Shown: positions 7,871-17,307, counted from the first letter of the stretch. The stretch: DNA of 64,000 nucleotides from Vibrio sp. 10N.261.45.E2 (GCF_002875705.1 NZ_MCZZ01000146.1:1-64000), one strand, 5' to 3'. Made by a program: numbers and translations. Notes: a model not told the origin generated them from the sequence alone.

Positions 7871-8958
7871 TCGGTGCCCTTAGCCTCTTCCGTCAAAGCT
7901 AGATCCAAAGGAGATACCGCCAGAATTTCATTACTAACCGGCTTAGAACTTTGAGTGATCAAGGCCAAGCTAAAATACTCGTAAGGGCGAATCACCATCA
8001 AACTACCCAGAGAGGTACTTGGCAATTGCACCTTATCGCTCGCAGCTGACTCTTTATAGCTATATTTACCCTGCTTACCAAACACCACCGCGCCGCTTTC
8101 ACTAAGCGTAAACATAGATCCTTGGCGAAGATTGTCCTGTGAGCCTTTATTAATAACCACCACCTGATTCTTTGCACTGTATTGGCTGCCGTCTAATGAA
8201 CCCAAGATATTAGCAAACTGACCCGCTGCACTAGGCGCAGGATAAAACGTGGTTGAGAGCTTCACCTGATCAACACCAAGTTCAGGTAGCACAAGGTCGT
8301 TAAGCAGTACCTCTTGCAGTTGAGTGTCTATTTGCAAGCTACTAAACTCAGCGTCCACCTCTTTGAGACGCGCAGTGGCAACCAAACGTAGCGATGTCAT
8401 ACTCGCTTGGGGTTGCTGTCGTTGGTAGGTTTCAACGGCGCGGTAAATACCCCACTTTTGATGTTGTTGGTTGCCCGAGATAAATAACCTGTCTGCACCC
8501 GATAAGAAACGCTTGCCATCACTCGTCCCCAATACTCGTTGCGCGGATTGAATATCTTGCCGCTCAACCAAGCGATCAGATTGTAGATATGGCAGAACTA
8601 ATCCCTCATTGACGGTTGGCACCGCTTTCTTCTCAGAGACACGAATCTTAGGGCTCAGTTTGATAACCGGTTTAAGACTCAATACCGGTTCACCATTAAT
8701 CCAAACCAAAGACAATTTATCTCCGGGGTAAATAAGGTGCGGGTTTTCTATCTCAGGATTTACCTGCCACAACCTTGGCCACAACCACGGACTATCGAGA
8801 TACATCGCAGAGATATCCCACAAGGTATCGCCTTTAACCACTACATACGCCTCGGGTGCGCCCTGCTTTATGGTTAAAGGTTGAGCACTATTTTCAGCCA
8901 TAGCGGCGAACGAAAGCGAGGCACAAACAACAGAAAAAATGGAAGAAAAATGACGCAT
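7867..8958 (-). CDS. Secreted LysM-domain protein
   Basis: 363 residues. A signal peptide (1-21, ending AAMA) is followed by one LysM domain (about 37-88: YVVVKGDTLWDISAMYLDSPWLWPRL is its start in overlapping parts, then NPEIENPHLIYPGDKL). LysM domains bind peptidoglycan glycans, so the protein probably sits in the periplasm on the wall. The remaining 270 residues have no catalytic motif that I recognise. It is the first gene before dprA and shares a GTGA overlap with it. The region between this gene and def (140 bases) holds both divergent promoters. Function unknown; a link to DNA uptake through the murein layer is only a guess from the neighbour. Confidence 0.88.
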   Translation of the reverse strand: MRHFSSIFSVVCASLSFAAMAENSAQPLTIKQGAPEAYVVVKGDTLWDISAMYLDSPWLWPRLWQVNPEIENPHLIYPGDKLSLVWINGEPVLSLKPVIKLSPKIRVSEKKAVPTVNEGLVLPYLQSDRLVERQDIQSAQRVLGTSDGKRFLSGADRLFISGNQQHQKWGIYRAVETYQRQQPQASMTSLRLVATARLKEVDAEFSSLQIDTQLQEVLLNDLVLPELGVDQVKLSTTFYPAPSAAGQFANILGSLDGSQYSAKNQVVVINKGSQDNLRQGSMFTLSESGAVVFGKQGKYSYKESAASDKVQLPSTSLGSLMVIRPYEYFSLALITQSSKPVSNEILAVSPLDLALTEEAKGTE

Positions 8959-9098
8959 GACCTAGGTTCCTTGGTCTGAATATATGACATCTGATTTGAG
9001 AATTACCTTCAGGATGCTGTCATTTGACCTCTAAAATGTCTAGAATTGAGCCAACAAGGTTTAAGCTGTTTCGGCACAGTTCAATATTTCGAGTGTAT

Positions 9099-9611
9099 AT
9101 GTCTGTATTACAAGTATTAACATTACCAGATGATCGTCTACGTACCGTGGCGAAACCGGTAAAAGAAGTTACCCCAGAGATTCAAAAGTTCGTTGATGAC
9201 ATGATTGAAACCATGTACGACGAAGAAGGTATCGGCCTTGCGGCAACGCAAGTAGATTTCCACCAGCGCATCGTTGTTATCGATATTTCAGAAACACGTG
9301 ACGAACCTATGGTTCTTATCAATCCTGAAATTACTGAGAAGCGCGGCGAAGATGGTATCGAAGAAGGTTGCCTATCTGTACCTGGCGCTCGAGCTCTAGT
9401 ACCTCGCGCTGCAGAAGTAACGGTTAAAGCATTAGACCGTGACGGTAACGAATTCACGTTCGACGCTGATGACCTTCTGGCTATCTGTGTTCAGCACGAA
9501 CTTGACCACCTAGAAGGCAAGTTGTTTGTTGATTACCTATCGCCACTAAAGCGTAAACGCATTCAAGATAAGCTAGCGAAGATTAAACGTTTCAACGAGA
9601 AACAAGGTTAA
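9099..9611 (+). CDS. def: Peptide deformylase
   Basis: 170 residues, typical for the iron-dependent deformylase that removes the formyl group from the initiator methionine of new proteins. All three active-site motifs are intact: GIGLAATQ (44-51), EGCLS (89-93, metal ligand Cys91) and QHELDH (132-137, ligands His133 and His137, catalytic Glu134). The frame is open back to 9024, but the protein family starts with MSVLQVLTLPD, so the ATG at 9099 is chosen although its ribosome site is weak. It leads a def-fmt-rsmB cluster. Confidence 0.96.
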   Translation: MSVLQVLTLPDDRLRTVAKPVKEVTPEIQKFVDDMIETMYDEEGIGLAATQVDFHQRIVVIDISETRDEPMVLINPEITEKRGEDGIEEGCLSVPGARALVPRAAEVTVKALDRDGNEFTFDADDLLAICVQHELDHLEGKLFVDYLSPLKRKRIQDKLAKIKRFNEKQG

Positions 9612-9648
9612 TAATCGCTGCTATTACTAAATTAGAAGGAAGCCTACC

Positions 9649-10596
9649 TTGAGTCAGTCTTTAAGAATTGTCTTCGCAGGTACTCCGGATTTCGCCGCCC
9701 GTCACTTGGCGGCGTTGTTGTCTTCGGAGCATGAAGTTATTGCTGTTTACACACAGCCAGATCGTCCAGCAGGTCGCGGTAAAAAACTAACGGCGAGCCC
9801 AGTAAAAAACATCGCACTTGAAAACAATATTCCGGTTTACCAACCAGAAAACTTCAAGTCAGATGAAGCTAAGCAAGAGCTAGCGGATTTGAATGCTGAC
9901 ATCATGGTTGTTGTCGCATACGGCTTATTGCTTCCGCAGGCTGTATTAGATACGCCTCGCTTAGGTTGTATCAACGTACATGGCTCTATCCTACCGCGCT
10001 GGCGTGGTGCTGCTCCGATTCAACGCTCTATTTGGGCGGGTGATAAAGAGACTGGCGTGACGATCATGCAGATGGATATCGGTCTAGATACTGGCGACAT
10101 GCTAAGCATCGCGACGCTACCTATCGAAGCGACAGATACTAGCGCGTCAATGTACGAAAAGTTAGCGGGCCTTGGCCCTGATGCTCTTGTTGAGTGTTTG
10201 GCGGATATCGCTTCTGGCAAATCGGTTGCTGAGAAGCAAGACGATGAACTTGCTAACTACGCGAAGAAGCTAAGCAAAGAAGAAGCACGTATCAACTGGA
10301 GTGATGACGCGGCTCATATTGAGCGCTGCGTTCGTGCCTTCAACCCATGGCCAATGAGCCACTTTGAAGCCGCTGAAAATAGCATCAAAGTATGGCAAAG
10401 CCGTGTAGCAGAGCAAACTTCTGATAAGCCTGCAGGTACCATTCTGCAAGCGGATAAAACTGGTATCTATGTAGCGACAGGGCAAGGCGTGCTTGTTCTT
10501 GAACAACTGCAAGTTCCAGGTAAAAAAGCCATGTCAGTTCAGGACATCTTGAACTCTCGTGCAAGCTGGTTTGAAGTTGGTACTCAACTTTCTTAA
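9649..10596 (+). CDS. fmt: Methionyl-tRNA formyltransferase
   Basis: 315 residues, full length. It transfers a formyl group from 10-formyl-THF to initiator Met-tRNA, the counterpart of the deformylase encoded just upstream. The N-terminal catalytic domain shows VFAGTPDFAARHL (9-21), NVHGSILPRWRGAAPIQ (catalytic Asn and His) and GVTIMQMDIGLDTGDM (catalytic Asp); the C-terminal OB-like domain binds tRNA. The start codon is TTG at 9649, supported by AGAAGGA eight bases upstream. Confidence 0.97.
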   Translation: MSQSLRIVFAGTPDFAARHLAALLSSEHEVIAVYTQPDRPAGRGKKLTASPVKNIALENNIPVYQPENFKSDEAKQELADLNADIMVVVAYGLLLPQAVLDTPRLGCINVHGSILPRWRGAAPIQRSIWAGDKETGVTIMQMDIGLDTGDMLSIATLPIEATDTSASMYEKLAGLGPDALVECLADIASGKSVAEKQDDELANYAKKLSKEEARINWSDDAAHIERCVRAFNPWPMSHFEAAENSIKVWQSRVAEQTSDKPAGTILQADKTGIYVATGQGVLVLEQLQVPGKKAMSVQDILNSRASWFEVGTQLS

Positions 10597-10687
10597 TCGC
10601 TTTTAAAGCAGCTAATTAGCTGCTTAGAAAACCTTTACGAGGGCAGAGATGCCCTCATGTATTCAAATAAAATATTCGGTACCCCTC

Positions 10688-11968
10688 ATGAATGTTCGCG
10701 CTGCTGCTGCAAATGTCCTATTCCAAGTTGTCGATAAAGGCCACTCTCTTTCACACGCTCTCCCTGCGGCTCAAAAAACGCTCCGCCCGCGAGACCACGC
10801 TCTACTGCAAGAGATTTGCTACGGCGCACTTCGTTACCTGCCTCGCTTAGAGTCAATTGCTAACGAACTGATGGAAAACCCGCTTAAAGGTAAAAAGCGT
10901 GTATTCCACCACCTAATCTTGGTGGGCATTTACCAATTAAGCTTCATGCGTATCCCTTCGCATGCTGCGGTAGCTGAAACGGTTGAGGGTACTAAAACAC
11001 TGCGTGGTCCAAGCCTGAGTGGTTTGATCAACGCTGTACTACGTAGCTACCTACGTGACCAAGAAGAACTAGACGAGAAAGCCGTTAGCCACAATGCGGG
11101 CAAATACGGCCACCCAAGTTGGATTCTAAAAATGCTTCAAGAGAGCTACCCAGATCAATGGGAGCAACTGGTTGAAGCAAACAACAGCAAGGCACCAATG
11201 TGGCTGCGCGTTAACCGCCAACACCACACTCGTGACGAGTATGTTGAACTGCTTAAAAACGAAAACATTGAATACACATTGCACCCTGAAGCAGCCGATG
11301 CCATAAAATTAGCGGCACCTTGTGATGTAACTCTGCTTCCTGGCTTCGACAGAGGTTGGGTATCTGTGCAAGACGCTGCTGCTCAGCTTTCGGTTGATTA
11401 CTTAACACCAAAAGATGGTGAGCTAATCCTAGATTGTTGTGCTGCACCAGGTGGTAAAACAGCTCACATTCTTGAGCATACCAATGACACTGAAGTGGTT
11501 GCGATTGACTGCGACATTAAACGCTTAGACCGTGTTTACGATAACCTTGAACGTCTACAACTGCGTGCCGACGTAATTTGTGGCGATGCTCGTTACCCTG
11601 AAGAGTGGTGGATGGGCGACAAGTTCGACCGTATCCTGCTTGATGCACCTTGTTCAGCAACAGGCGTAATTCGCCGTCACCCTGACATTAAGTGGCTACG
11701 TCGTGCATCTGACATTGATGCGCTGGCTGAACTGCAAAGCGAGATTATGGATGCAATGTGGCGTCAGCTGAAAGAAGGCGGCACCATGGTTTATGCGACA
11801 TGTTCTATCACGCCGCAAGAAAACGTACTGCAAGTGAAAGCATTCCTAGCACGTACTGAGAACGCAACGCTTGTTGGGTCTGATATCGAAAATCCGGGTC
11901 GTCAAATACTACCTGGAGAAGAAGATATGGATGGCTTCTACTACGCAGTTCTAGTAAAACAGGCATAA
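10688..11968 (+). CDS. rsmB: 16S rRNA (cytosine-967-C5) methyltransferase
   Basis: 426 residues from this start. RsmB methylates C967 of 16S rRNA using SAM. An N-terminal NusB-like helical domain (to about 140) is followed by a SAM-dependent methyltransferase domain with DCCAAPGGKTAHILE (motif I), LLDAPCSATG (motif IV) and YATCSI (catalytic Cys). The start is uncertain: MNVRAAAANVL at 10688 matches related proteins, but the ATG at 10649 has the better ribosome site (GAGGG, inside a small GAGGGC...GCCCTC hairpin) and would add 13 residues. Follows fmt as in E. coli. Confidence 0.93.
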   Translation: MNVRAAAANVLFQVVDKGHSLSHALPAAQKTLRPRDHALLQEICYGALRYLPRLESIANELMENPLKGKKRVFHHLILVGIYQLSFMRIPSHAAVAETVEGTKTLRGPSLSGLINAVLRSYLRDQEELDEKAVSHNAGKYGHPSWILKMLQESYPDQWEQLVEANNSKAPMWLRVNRQHHTRDEYVELLKNENIEYTLHPEAADAIKLAAPCDVTLLPGFDRGWVSVQDAAAQLSVDYLTPKDGELILDCCAAPGGKTAHILEHTNDTEVVAIDCDIKRLDRVYDNLERLQLRADVICGDARYPEEWWMGDKFDRILLDAPCSATGVIRRHPDIKWLRRASDIDALAELQSEIMDAMWRQLKEGGTMVYATCSITPQENVLQVKAFLARTENATLVGSDIENPGRQILPGEEDMDGFYYAVLVKQA

Positions 11969-11974
11969 CAACTA

Positions 11975-12010
11975 ACAGCGGCTAAGAATTTATTTCTTAG
12001 CCGCTGTTTC
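11975..12010 (+). terminator. Intrinsic terminator after rsmB
   Basis: A 14-bp perfect stem (11975-11988 with 11994-12007, loop TTTAT) begins 6 bases after the rsmB stop and ends in a T-rich tail. It separates def-fmt-rsmB from trkA, although read-through is possible because the T run is interrupted. Confidence 0.8.
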
Positions 12011-12077
12011 TTTCTAGTGCATTATCAAAACTAAGTTAGATAACTAGAATTACCACGGTAAAGAAAAGAGAAAGGCT

Positions 12078-13454
12078 ATGAAGATCATTATCCTAGGTGC
12101 TGGACAAGTAGGCGGTACCCTTGCTGAAAACCTAGTAGGTGAAAACAATGACATCACGATCGTCGACCGTAATGCTGACCGACTGCGTGAACTTCAAGAC
12201 AAATACGACCTGAGGGTTGTAAACGGCTATGCCAGCCACCCAAACACACTGCGTGAAGCGGGGGCGCAAGATGCCGACATGTTGGTTGCTGTAACCAATA
12301 TGGATGAAACCAACATGGCTGCATGTCAGGTTGCTTTCTCTCTTTTCAATACACCGAACCGAATTGCTCGTATTCGTTCTCCTCAATATCTAGAAGAGAA
12401 AGAAGCGTTGTTCAAATCAGGTGCTATTCCAGTCGACCACTTGATCGCACCGGAAGAGCTAGTAACCAGCTACATCGAGCGTCTGATTCAATACCCTGGT
12501 GCGCTGCAGGTTGTGAGCTTTGCTGAACAGAAGGTTAGCCTAGTAGCAGTAAAAGCCTACTACGGTGGTCCACTGGTTGGTAATGCACTATCTGCTTTGC
12601 GTGAGCATATGCCACACATCGATACTCGTGTTGCTGCGATTTTCCGTCAAGGTCGTCCTATTCGCCCACAAGGTACCACCATCATTGAAGCCGATGATGA
12701 AGTGTTCTTCGTCGCAGCGAGTAACCACATCCGCTCAGTAATGAGTGAGCTACAGCGCTTAGAGAAACCGTACCGCCGCATCATGATTGTCGGTGGTGGT
12801 AACATTGGTGCAAGCTTGGCAAAACGCCTTGAACAGAGCTATAGCATCAAGCTTATTGAGCGCAGCTACACTCGTGCCGAGAAGCTGTCTGAAGAATTAG
12901 AAAACACCATCGTATTCTGTGGTGATGCGGCAGACCAAGAGCTGCTAACCGAAGAGAACATCGATCAGGTAGATGTGTTCATTGCCCTAACCAACGAAGA
13001 TGAAACCAACATCATGTCGGCAATGCTGGCTAAGCGCATGGGTGCCAAGAAGGTAATGGTACTGATTCAGCGTGGCGCGTACGTCGACCTTGTTCAGGGT
13101 GGCGTGATTGATATTGCTATCTCTCCACAGCAAGCGACCATTTCTGCACTGCTTACTCACGTTCGTCGTGCTGATATTGTAAACGTATCCTCTCTACGCC
13201 GTGGCGCTGCTGAAGCGATCGAAGCCATTGCTCACGGTGACGAAACCACATCTAAAGTGGTTGGCCGAGCGATTGGCGACATCAAACTACCACCGGGTAC
13301 CACTATTGGTGCGATTGTTCGCGGAGAAGAGGTACTTATCGCGCACGATAGAACCGTAATCGAACAGGATGACCACGTAGTTATGTTCCTAGTGGACAAG
13401 AAATACGTACCTGATGTTGAGTCTTTATTCCAACCGAGCCCGTTCTTCTTATAG
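12078..13454 (+). CDS. trkA: Trk potassium uptake regulatory subunit TrkA
   Basis: 458 residues with two tandem units, each an N-terminal RCK/NAD-binding Rossmann domain plus a TrkA-C domain: the first begins IIILGAGQVGGTLAENL, the second IMIVGGGNIGASLAKRL near residue 235. It is the cytoplasmic, nucleotide-binding gating ring of the Trk K+ system. No membrane segment. A GAGAAAGG ribosome site precedes the ATG. It lies 77 bases before trkH, the channel subunit it controls. Confidence 0.97.
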   Translation: MKIIILGAGQVGGTLAENLVGENNDITIVDRNADRLRELQDKYDLRVVNGYASHPNTLREAGAQDADMLVAVTNMDETNMAACQVAFSLFNTPNRIARIRSPQYLEEKEALFKSGAIPVDHLIAPEELVTSYIERLIQYPGALQVVSFAEQKVSLVAVKAYYGGPLVGNALSALREHMPHIDTRVAAIFRQGRPIRPQGTTIIEADDEVFFVAASNHIRSVMSELQRLEKPYRRIMIVGGGNIGASLAKRLEQSYSIKLIERSYTRAEKLSEELENTIVFCGDAADQELLTEENIDQVDVFIALTNEDETNIMSAMLAKRMGAKKVMVLIQRGAYVDLVQGGVIDIAISPQQATISALLTHVRRADIVNVSSLRRGAAEAIEAIAHGDETTSKVVGRAIGDIKLPPGTTIGAIVRGEEVLIAHDRTVIEQDDHVVMFLVDKKYVPDVESLFQPSPFFL

Positions 13455-13531
13455 CCTTGTTCTCGTAAGCTTCTTTTCACAACCTTCTTGTGGGAACGAA
13501 GCTCCGGTACAAAGCGGTGGTCTATTAAGCT

Positions 13532-14977
13532 ATGGTTAATTTTCGTCCGATATTATTAGTGATAGGGTTAGTGTTATCGAAACTCGCCCTTTTCATGTAC
13601 ATCCCCACATTAGTTGCCTTTTTTACTGGTACCGGTGGCTTCCTCGAGTTTGGTCAATCGGTAGTGATCACGCACGTCGTAGCGTTCACCAGCTTGAGTT
13701 TAGGTCGTTCCGCTAAGTTCCGACTTGGGGTTCGGGATATGTTCCTGATCACCTCTCTGGTATGGACAATTGCTAGTGCCTTCGCTGCACTGCCCTTTGT
13801 CTTCATCAACCACATCAGCTTCACCGACGCCTATTTTGAAACCATGTCAGGTATCACCACGACGGGCTCAACCGTATTAAGCGGTTTAGACAGCATGGCA
13901 CCCAGTATTCTATTGTGGCGTTCAATACTGCAATGGTTAGGTGGCATCGGCTTCATCGTTATGGCGGTAGCGGTTCTGCCAATGCTCAACGTCGGTGGTA
14001 TGCGCCTGTTCCAAACCGAATCATCCGATTGGTCAGATAAAAGTAGCCCACGAGCGAAAACGGTCGCGAAGAACATCGTAGCGGTTTATCTGGTTCTGAC
14101 TGGCTTGTGCATCATTAGCTATCTGTTTGCAGGCATGGGTATTTTTGATGCGATCAATCATGCTTTCACCACACTATCGACAGGGGGGTACTCAACCTCT
14201 GACGGCTCAATGAACCACTTCTCTAACAGTGCTCACTGGGTGGGTACAGTATTCATGTTCCTTGGTGGACTGCCATTCCTACTATTTGTTAGTGCACTGC
14301 GCGGCAGAAAACTATCCATCCTCTATAAAGACGCGCAAGTAAGAGGTTTCACGTATCTATTCTTGGTCACCAGTGCCGTAATATCGACATGGCTGGTGGT
14401 TAGAGATGGCTATACAGTCATGGATGCCATGCGTGTTTCGATGTTCAACATCGTGTCAGTCGTCACCACAACCGGTTTTGGTTTAGAAGACTTCACCGCA
14501 TGGGGTGCACTACCTACCACCTTATTTGCGTTTCTAATGATGGCAGGCGCTTGCTCGGGTTCAACCTCTGGCGGTATCAAAATATTCCGCTTCCAGATCG
14601 CGATGACCATGCTTCATAAACAAATGATGAAACTGATTCACCCGTCGGGTGTGTTTGTTCAACGTTATAACCAACGACCGGTAAATGACGACATTGTGCG
14701 TTCACTCGTCGCATTTGGTTTGATGTTCTTTATTACGATTATCTTAATTGCAGGTGGCTTGAGCGCGATGGGGCTTGATCCTGTGACCAGTATATCTGGC
14801 GCTATCACTGCCGTTGCCAACGTCGGCCCCGGCATGGGCAGCGTAATCGGCCCAACCGGGAACTTTGCTCCACTGCCCGACGCAGCTAAGTGGTTATTGA
14901 GTTTAGGGATGTTGATGGGGCGACTCGAAATACTGACCCTAATCGTTCTATTCTTCCCTGCTTTCTGGCGACGCTAA
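13532..14977 (+). CDS. trkH: Trk potassium uptake transmembrane subunit TrkH
   Basis: 481 residues, a polytopic inner-membrane protein with the four-repeat (M1-P-M2) plan of the TrkH/Ktr superfamily. The four selectivity-filter-like loops are recognisable: TTTGSTVLSG (about 110), LSTGGYST (about 220), TTTGFG (about 313) and VANVGPGMG (about 431). With TrkA it forms a low-affinity, high-capacity K+ uptake system. Family assignment is secure; no terminator follows directly and the DUF3157 gene starts 26 bases later. Confidence 0.97.
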   Translation: MVNFRPILLVIGLVLSKLALFMYIPTLVAFFTGTGGFLEFGQSVVITHVVAFTSLSLGRSAKFRLGVRDMFLITSLVWTIASAFAALPFVFINHISFTDAYFETMSGITTTGSTVLSGLDSMAPSILLWRSILQWLGGIGFIVMAVAVLPMLNVGGMRLFQTESSDWSDKSSPRAKTVAKNIVAVYLVLTGLCIISYLFAGMGIFDAINHAFTTLSTGGYSTSDGSMNHFSNSAHWVGTVFMFLGGLPFLLFVSALRGRKLSILYKDAQVRGFTYLFLVTSAVISTWLVVRDGYTVMDAMRVSMFNIVSVVTTTGFGLEDFTAWGALPTTLFAFLMMAGACSGSTSGGIKIFRFQIAMTMLHKQMMKLIHPSGVFVQRYNQRPVNDDIVRSLVAFGLMFFITIILIAGGLSAMGLDPVTSISGAITAVANVGPGMGSVIGPTGNFAPLPDAAKWLLSLGMLMGRLEILTLIVLFFPAFWRR

Positions 14978-15003
14978 CCAAGCACAAAATCAAGGAAACA
15001 CTG

Positions 15004-15543
15004 ATGAAATCATACGTACTTCTCGCAGGCGCATTGCTTAGCTGTTCTGCATTCGCCGACCAGTTAGTGACTCTGCCTGATGGTAAAGAGATCTTACTGA
15101 AAGACGATTTCACATGGCAATATCATAGCAAGACTTCATCGGGCGGAGAGCCTGTACTAAAAAGTATTCCGATAACCAAAAATACACGCGGCACTACAAT
15201 CACAATTGGTGATACAAAACCAAGCTTGCAGGTTTCTAAATCAGGTGTGGATGTTTTGATTGGGGCTGGACTCTACGAAAATGAGCAGTTGATTCTACCG
15301 ATTTCTATAACTAACCAGAGCACGCAAGCAGTCGTGTTAGTTACCTTAGAAGTTACGGTCTATTCACCAACGGGTGAGTTACTGCATCAAGAAAGCATCA
15401 ATACATGGCAATCTATCAAACGTATGGCGGATACTTACCTTCGTCCACAAACTTCTGCCGAAGGTAAATACTTAGCGATCGATGTTGATAAGTACCCAGA
15501 ATATAAGATCGATGTCGAGATCACCGACGTTTCAACACGTTAG
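15004..15543 (+). CDS. Exported DUF3157-family protein
   Basis: 179 residues. Residues 1-18 form a signal peptide ending in AFA, so the protein is periplasmic. I assign it to the DUF3157 family seen beside trkH in vibrios; the function is unknown. The segment LVTLPDGKEILLKDDFTW is a short family-like beginning, and the C-terminal half is beta-rich. The frame stays open into trkH, but the ATG at 15004 is preceded by AAGGAAA and gives the signal peptide at the right place. The gene converges on trhA with a 19-bp gap and no obvious terminator. Confidence 0.8.
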   Translation: MKSYVLLAGALLSCSAFADQLVTLPDGKEILLKDDFTWQYHSKTSSGGEPVLKSIPITKNTRGTTITIGDTKPSLQVSKSGVDVLIGAGLYENEQLILPISITNQSTQAVVLVTLEVTVYSPTGELLHQESINTWQSIKRMADTYLRPQTSAEGKYLAIDVDKYPEYKIDVEITDVSTR

Positions 15544-15562
15544 AAACCTATCGTAGTAACGT

Positions 15563-16216
15563 CTAAACCGGAGTCACATACAGATAGATAGCGAAGAAAT
15601 GGCAAGCGCATCCCGCCAAAACAAACAGGTGCCAGATGGCATGGTTATAAGGGATGCGTTTTGCCACATAGAAAATAACCCCCAACGAGTAGATCACGCC
15701 GCCTAGCGCCAGTAACACTAAGCCGCCCATCTCAATATTCATCGCCAGTTGATACACCACAATCAACGACAACCAGCCCATCGCTAAGTAAATGAACAGC
15801 GATAGACGCTTAAATCGATAGACGAAGGCTATCTTCATGATGATGCCGACCAGCGCAATACCCCAGATAACCGCCATCAAGCCAATCGCTAAAGGGGTTC
15901 TTAAACCGACCAATAAAAACGGGGTGTAACTACCTGCGATCAGTAAATAAATCGCACAGTGATCGAGGGTTTTCAATAAACGCTTGGTTTTTTCTGTGGT
16001 GATCGAGTGATAAAGGGTGGAAGCAAGAAAAAGCAGAATAATGCTGCTGCCGTAGATTGCCATGCTGGCAACAGTCAACATGTCGGCTTGATAATCAAAC
16101 GCGCGAATCAGCAACAAGATCAGGCCAACCACGCCAAGTACGACGCCCAAGCCATGGGTTATCGCATTAGCGCGTTCTTCAATGTCACTGTATTCGCTAG
16201 CTGATGATGCAGACAT
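15563..16216 (-). CDS. trhA: PAQR-family membrane protein TrhA (hemolysin III)
   Basis: 217 residues with seven hydrophobic segments, the PAQR/hemolysin III architecture. The conserved polar residues are present: ANAITHGLG near the N-terminus, STLYHS near residue 72, LDHCAIYLLIAGSYTPF near 88-104 and HAIWHLFVLAG near 195. E. coli TrhA (YqfA) affects membrane energetics; animal PAQR proteins sense membrane fluidity. The ATG at 16216 follows TAGGAT and is preferred to an upstream start nine codons earlier. A perfect 24-bp palindrome resembling a FabR operator lies 46 bases upstream. Confidence 0.92.
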   Translation of the reverse strand: MSASSASEYSDIEERANAITHGLGVVLGVVGLILLLIRAFDYQADMLTVASMAIYGSSIILLFLASTLYHSITTEKTKRLLKTLDHCAIYLLIAGSYTPFLLVGLRTPLAIGLMAVIWGIALVGIIMKIAFVYRFKRLSLFIYLAMGWLSLIVVYQLAMNIEMGGLVLLALGGVIYSLGVIFYVAKRIPYNHAIWHLFVLAGCACHFFAIYLYVTPV

Positions 16217-16261
16217 GAGTATCCTACTAGAGTAAATGTTCAATTGACCTAGTATTGCACA

Positions 16262-16285
16262 TTAAGCTTACACGTGTAAGCTTAA
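16262..16285 (-). promoter_or_regulatory. 24-bp perfect palindrome, candidate FabR operator for trhA
   Basis: Arms TTAAGCTTACAC and GTGTAAGCTTAA meet at a CACGTG centre with no mismatch. The inner 18 bases have the form AGC-N-TACA-NN-TGTA-N-GCT, the pattern I recall for FabR, the repressor of unsaturated fatty-acid genes. On the minus strand TTACAC with a 17-bp spacer and AATACT would be a -35/-10 pair, so the palindrome overlaps the probable trhA promoter. E. coli yqfA (trhA) is, from memory, a predicted FabR target, which supports the reading. The regulator itself is not in the window. Confidence 0.55.
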
Positions 16286-16372
16286 ATTTTTATGACATCT
16301 TTTATGGTAGCAATAACGCCTAACGTATTTGATGAAGCTAGGCTCTCTAGAGCTAAAGAACCAAAGCGCTTA

Positions 16373-17164
16373 CTAAGAGGCGTTATCGAGATACTCAAGT
16401 ACCATCTTGCCCGCTGCTTCCGGTGAGGTATCCAATGGCACACTCAATTGACGCTGTAGCTGGCCTACTCCCAACAAGCTCGCCAACATGCCTTTTGCAC
16501 CGTCGCGATTACGATCTATCTCAAACCACAACTTAAGCTCGCGATCATCACGATGAGCAACCACTTCCAGTTCACGCCAACGGCCATGATAAGGACCCGT
16601 CGTCGGAACAAACTCGAACTCTTGTACGAACGGCAGTTCAAAACCTTCAACTGCTTCACATTCAACTTGGCGAATGCGCAGGCCGTTAGCTTCAAGCTCG
16701 TTGAAAATACCATCGAGGAGTGCATCAGGACGAACCGTTAAAATGTCTTTGTCTGATGGATCAATCGCCATCGCAATATCCAACCCGGTTTCAAGCCATA
16801 CCTTTGAATCACCAATCGTGACCGGTGTATTCAGCGGGACATCAAACTCACATTCAAAATCACGGGTTTCACCCGGCTGAATAACAAAGGCATACGGCAG
16901 GCTCCATTTGGCTAGCGAGTATGTTTGGTGCATTCGACGCGTTTGACCGCCCTCTTGCCTTTGCGAGTTCATGGTGACTTCTTTGACGTAACGACAGCAC
17001 AAGTTGAGGTCGATGTTGTCGATCTCCTGCGGCTGAGCACCCCCGTAGACATGCACAATAATGCTCGCCTTTTGCCCTGGATAAAGCACTTCCTGTTGCA
17101 ATACAGAATCCACCTTGGCAGATCCAATTCCAAAACTTGCTAACGTTTTCTTTAAGAACGACAT
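16373..17164 (-). CDS. Spo0M-like arrestin-fold protein
   Basis: 263 residues of the sporulation-control protein Spo0M family (arrestin-like beta-sandwich). Visible traits: VLYPGQKASIIVHVYGG near residue 28 and the EYDFECEFDVP-like strand near 115; no signal peptide. In Bacillus, Spo0M affects sporulation, but this organism does not sporulate, and the role in gammaproteobacteria is unknown. ATG at 17164 follows AAAGGAGGT; a GTG two codons earlier is a poorer choice. The gene is divergent from the small-ORF locus at 17.3 kb. Confidence 0.85.
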   Translation of the reverse strand: MSFLKKTLASFGIGSAKVDSVLQQEVLYPGQKASIIVHVYGGAQPQEIDNIDLNLCCRYVKEVTMNSQRQEGGQTRRMHQTYSLAKWSLPYAFVIQPGETRDFECEFDVPLNTPVTIGDSKVWLETGLDIAMAIDPSDKDILTVRPDALLDGIFNELEANGLRIRQVECEAVEGFELPFVQEFEFVPTTGPYHGRWRELEVVAHRDDRELKLWFEIDRNRDGAKGMLASLLGVGQLQRQLSVPLDTSPEAAGKMVLEYLDNAS

Positions 17165-17307
17165 ATGCACCTCCTTTAAAGCATCATCTTAAGCCTGAAA
17201 GAGGTTCAAACTCAAATATACTGCTCACACTATTTTAGCTCTAATATCGTTTAATTATCACTCAGGCGTCGATCGATAACTTAGATAGTGATAATCTAAG
17301 CCTTGAT

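Noticed and set aside
10649..10687. Extra 13-codon N-terminus for rsmB
   Set aside because: Better ribosome site, but MNVRAAAANVL aligns with relatives; kept as an alternative only.
14890..15003. Upstream extension of the DUF3157 gene into trkH
   Set aside because: It would bury the signal peptide; the ATG at 15004 has a ribosome site.
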